A stretch of DNA of 27,908 bases from Chrysochromulina tobinii (Eukaryota; Haptophyta; Prymnesiales; Chrysochromulinaceae): NCBI GenBank assembly GCA_001275005.1, contig JWZX01002703.1, positions 1 to 27,908 of the forward strand, given 5' to 3'. The notes beneath the pieces are model-generated. The model was given only the letters and a program-made list of their open reading frames with translations. It did not search any database and was not told the origin of the DNA. Of this stretch, positions 27,816 through 27,908 are shown piece after piece. Made by a program: the position numbers and the translations under genes. The first letter of the stretch is position 1. Each line of letters starts with the position of its first letter.

Positions 27816-27820
27816 CTTTT

Positions 27821-27908
27821 GAGAGAAAGCAGAGGGAGCGCAATTGCGCTTCGTCTGCCCGGATGTGCGCCCGCACGATCCGGTGTGCATGTGCGTGAGC
27901 GCCTTCGT
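27821..27908. repeat. 88-bp dispersed repeat, copy 2
   Basis: Identical over all 88 bases to 13320-13407 and in the same orientation. It continues beyond the window, so the element is probably longer. Its left edge coincides with the edge of the putative minus-strand terminal exon, which raises the possibility of an intron-located or intron-forming element. Confidence 0.93.

Overview
The window looks like nuclear DNA of a GC-rich unicellular eukaryote, most plausibly a haptophyte-type microalga. This is inferred from gene style, not proven. Supporting signs are single-exon or two-exon genes with high-GC third codon positions, two strongly supported short introns (64 and 86 bp) that both begin GTGCGC and end CAG, proline-rich PPSPPP proteins, a tryptophan-repeat SFI1-like protein, and eukaryotic trafficking and signalling genes (SEC22 R-SNARE, NEK-like kinase). 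There is no bacterial operon structure and no rRNA or tRNA.

Layout. Positions 1-3300 hold low-complexity GC-rich DNA with a decayed or frame-broken proline-rich coding tract and no confident gene. At 3320-3770 lies a striking array of about 24 degenerate 12-bp palindromes on a 19-bp period. Next to it (3912-4206) is what looks like a fragment of a viral or transposon-type A32-like DNA-packaging ATPase. Then come a head-to-head pair, a PhoD-like membrane-anchored phosphatase (minus, 4202-5707) and SEC22 (plus, 5896-6546), and a 12-TM-type transporter of the ATP/ADP-translocase/Npt class (minus, 7299-8774).

Positions 9236-13090 form a nearly continuous 4-kb satellite block made of four unrelated tandem families: about 150 bp, 10 bp (itself duplicated at about 757 bp), 34 bp, and 15 bp organised into a 134-bp higher-order repeat. 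The block is followed by an 88-bp dispersed repeat and a perfect 16-bp-stem hairpin.

The right half is gene-dense. It holds an SFI1-like tryptophan-repeat protein of about 1513 aa (two exons, 13821-18426), a small NEK-like kinase (minus, two exons, 18751-19790), a calflagin-like EF-hand protein with a C-terminal RanBP2-type zinc finger (minus, 20472-21983), a divergently placed GDT1/TMEM165 cation transporter (plus, 22360-23439), and a large single-pass surface protein with cysteine/NYDP repeats (minus, 24300-27284) whose 5' end sits in a CTG-rich 170-bp tandem repeat. At the right edge there may be the last exon of another minus-strand gene, abutting a second copy of the 88-bp repeat.

Several genes fit a flagellate cell: SFI1-like (centrin-binding, basal-body type), NEK kinase and calflagin-like EF-hand protein lie next to one another between 13.8 and 22 kb. 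SEC22, GDT1 and the phosphatase belong to the secretory pathway. A functional cluster is only a suggestion; eukaryotic neighbours are usually expressed independently.
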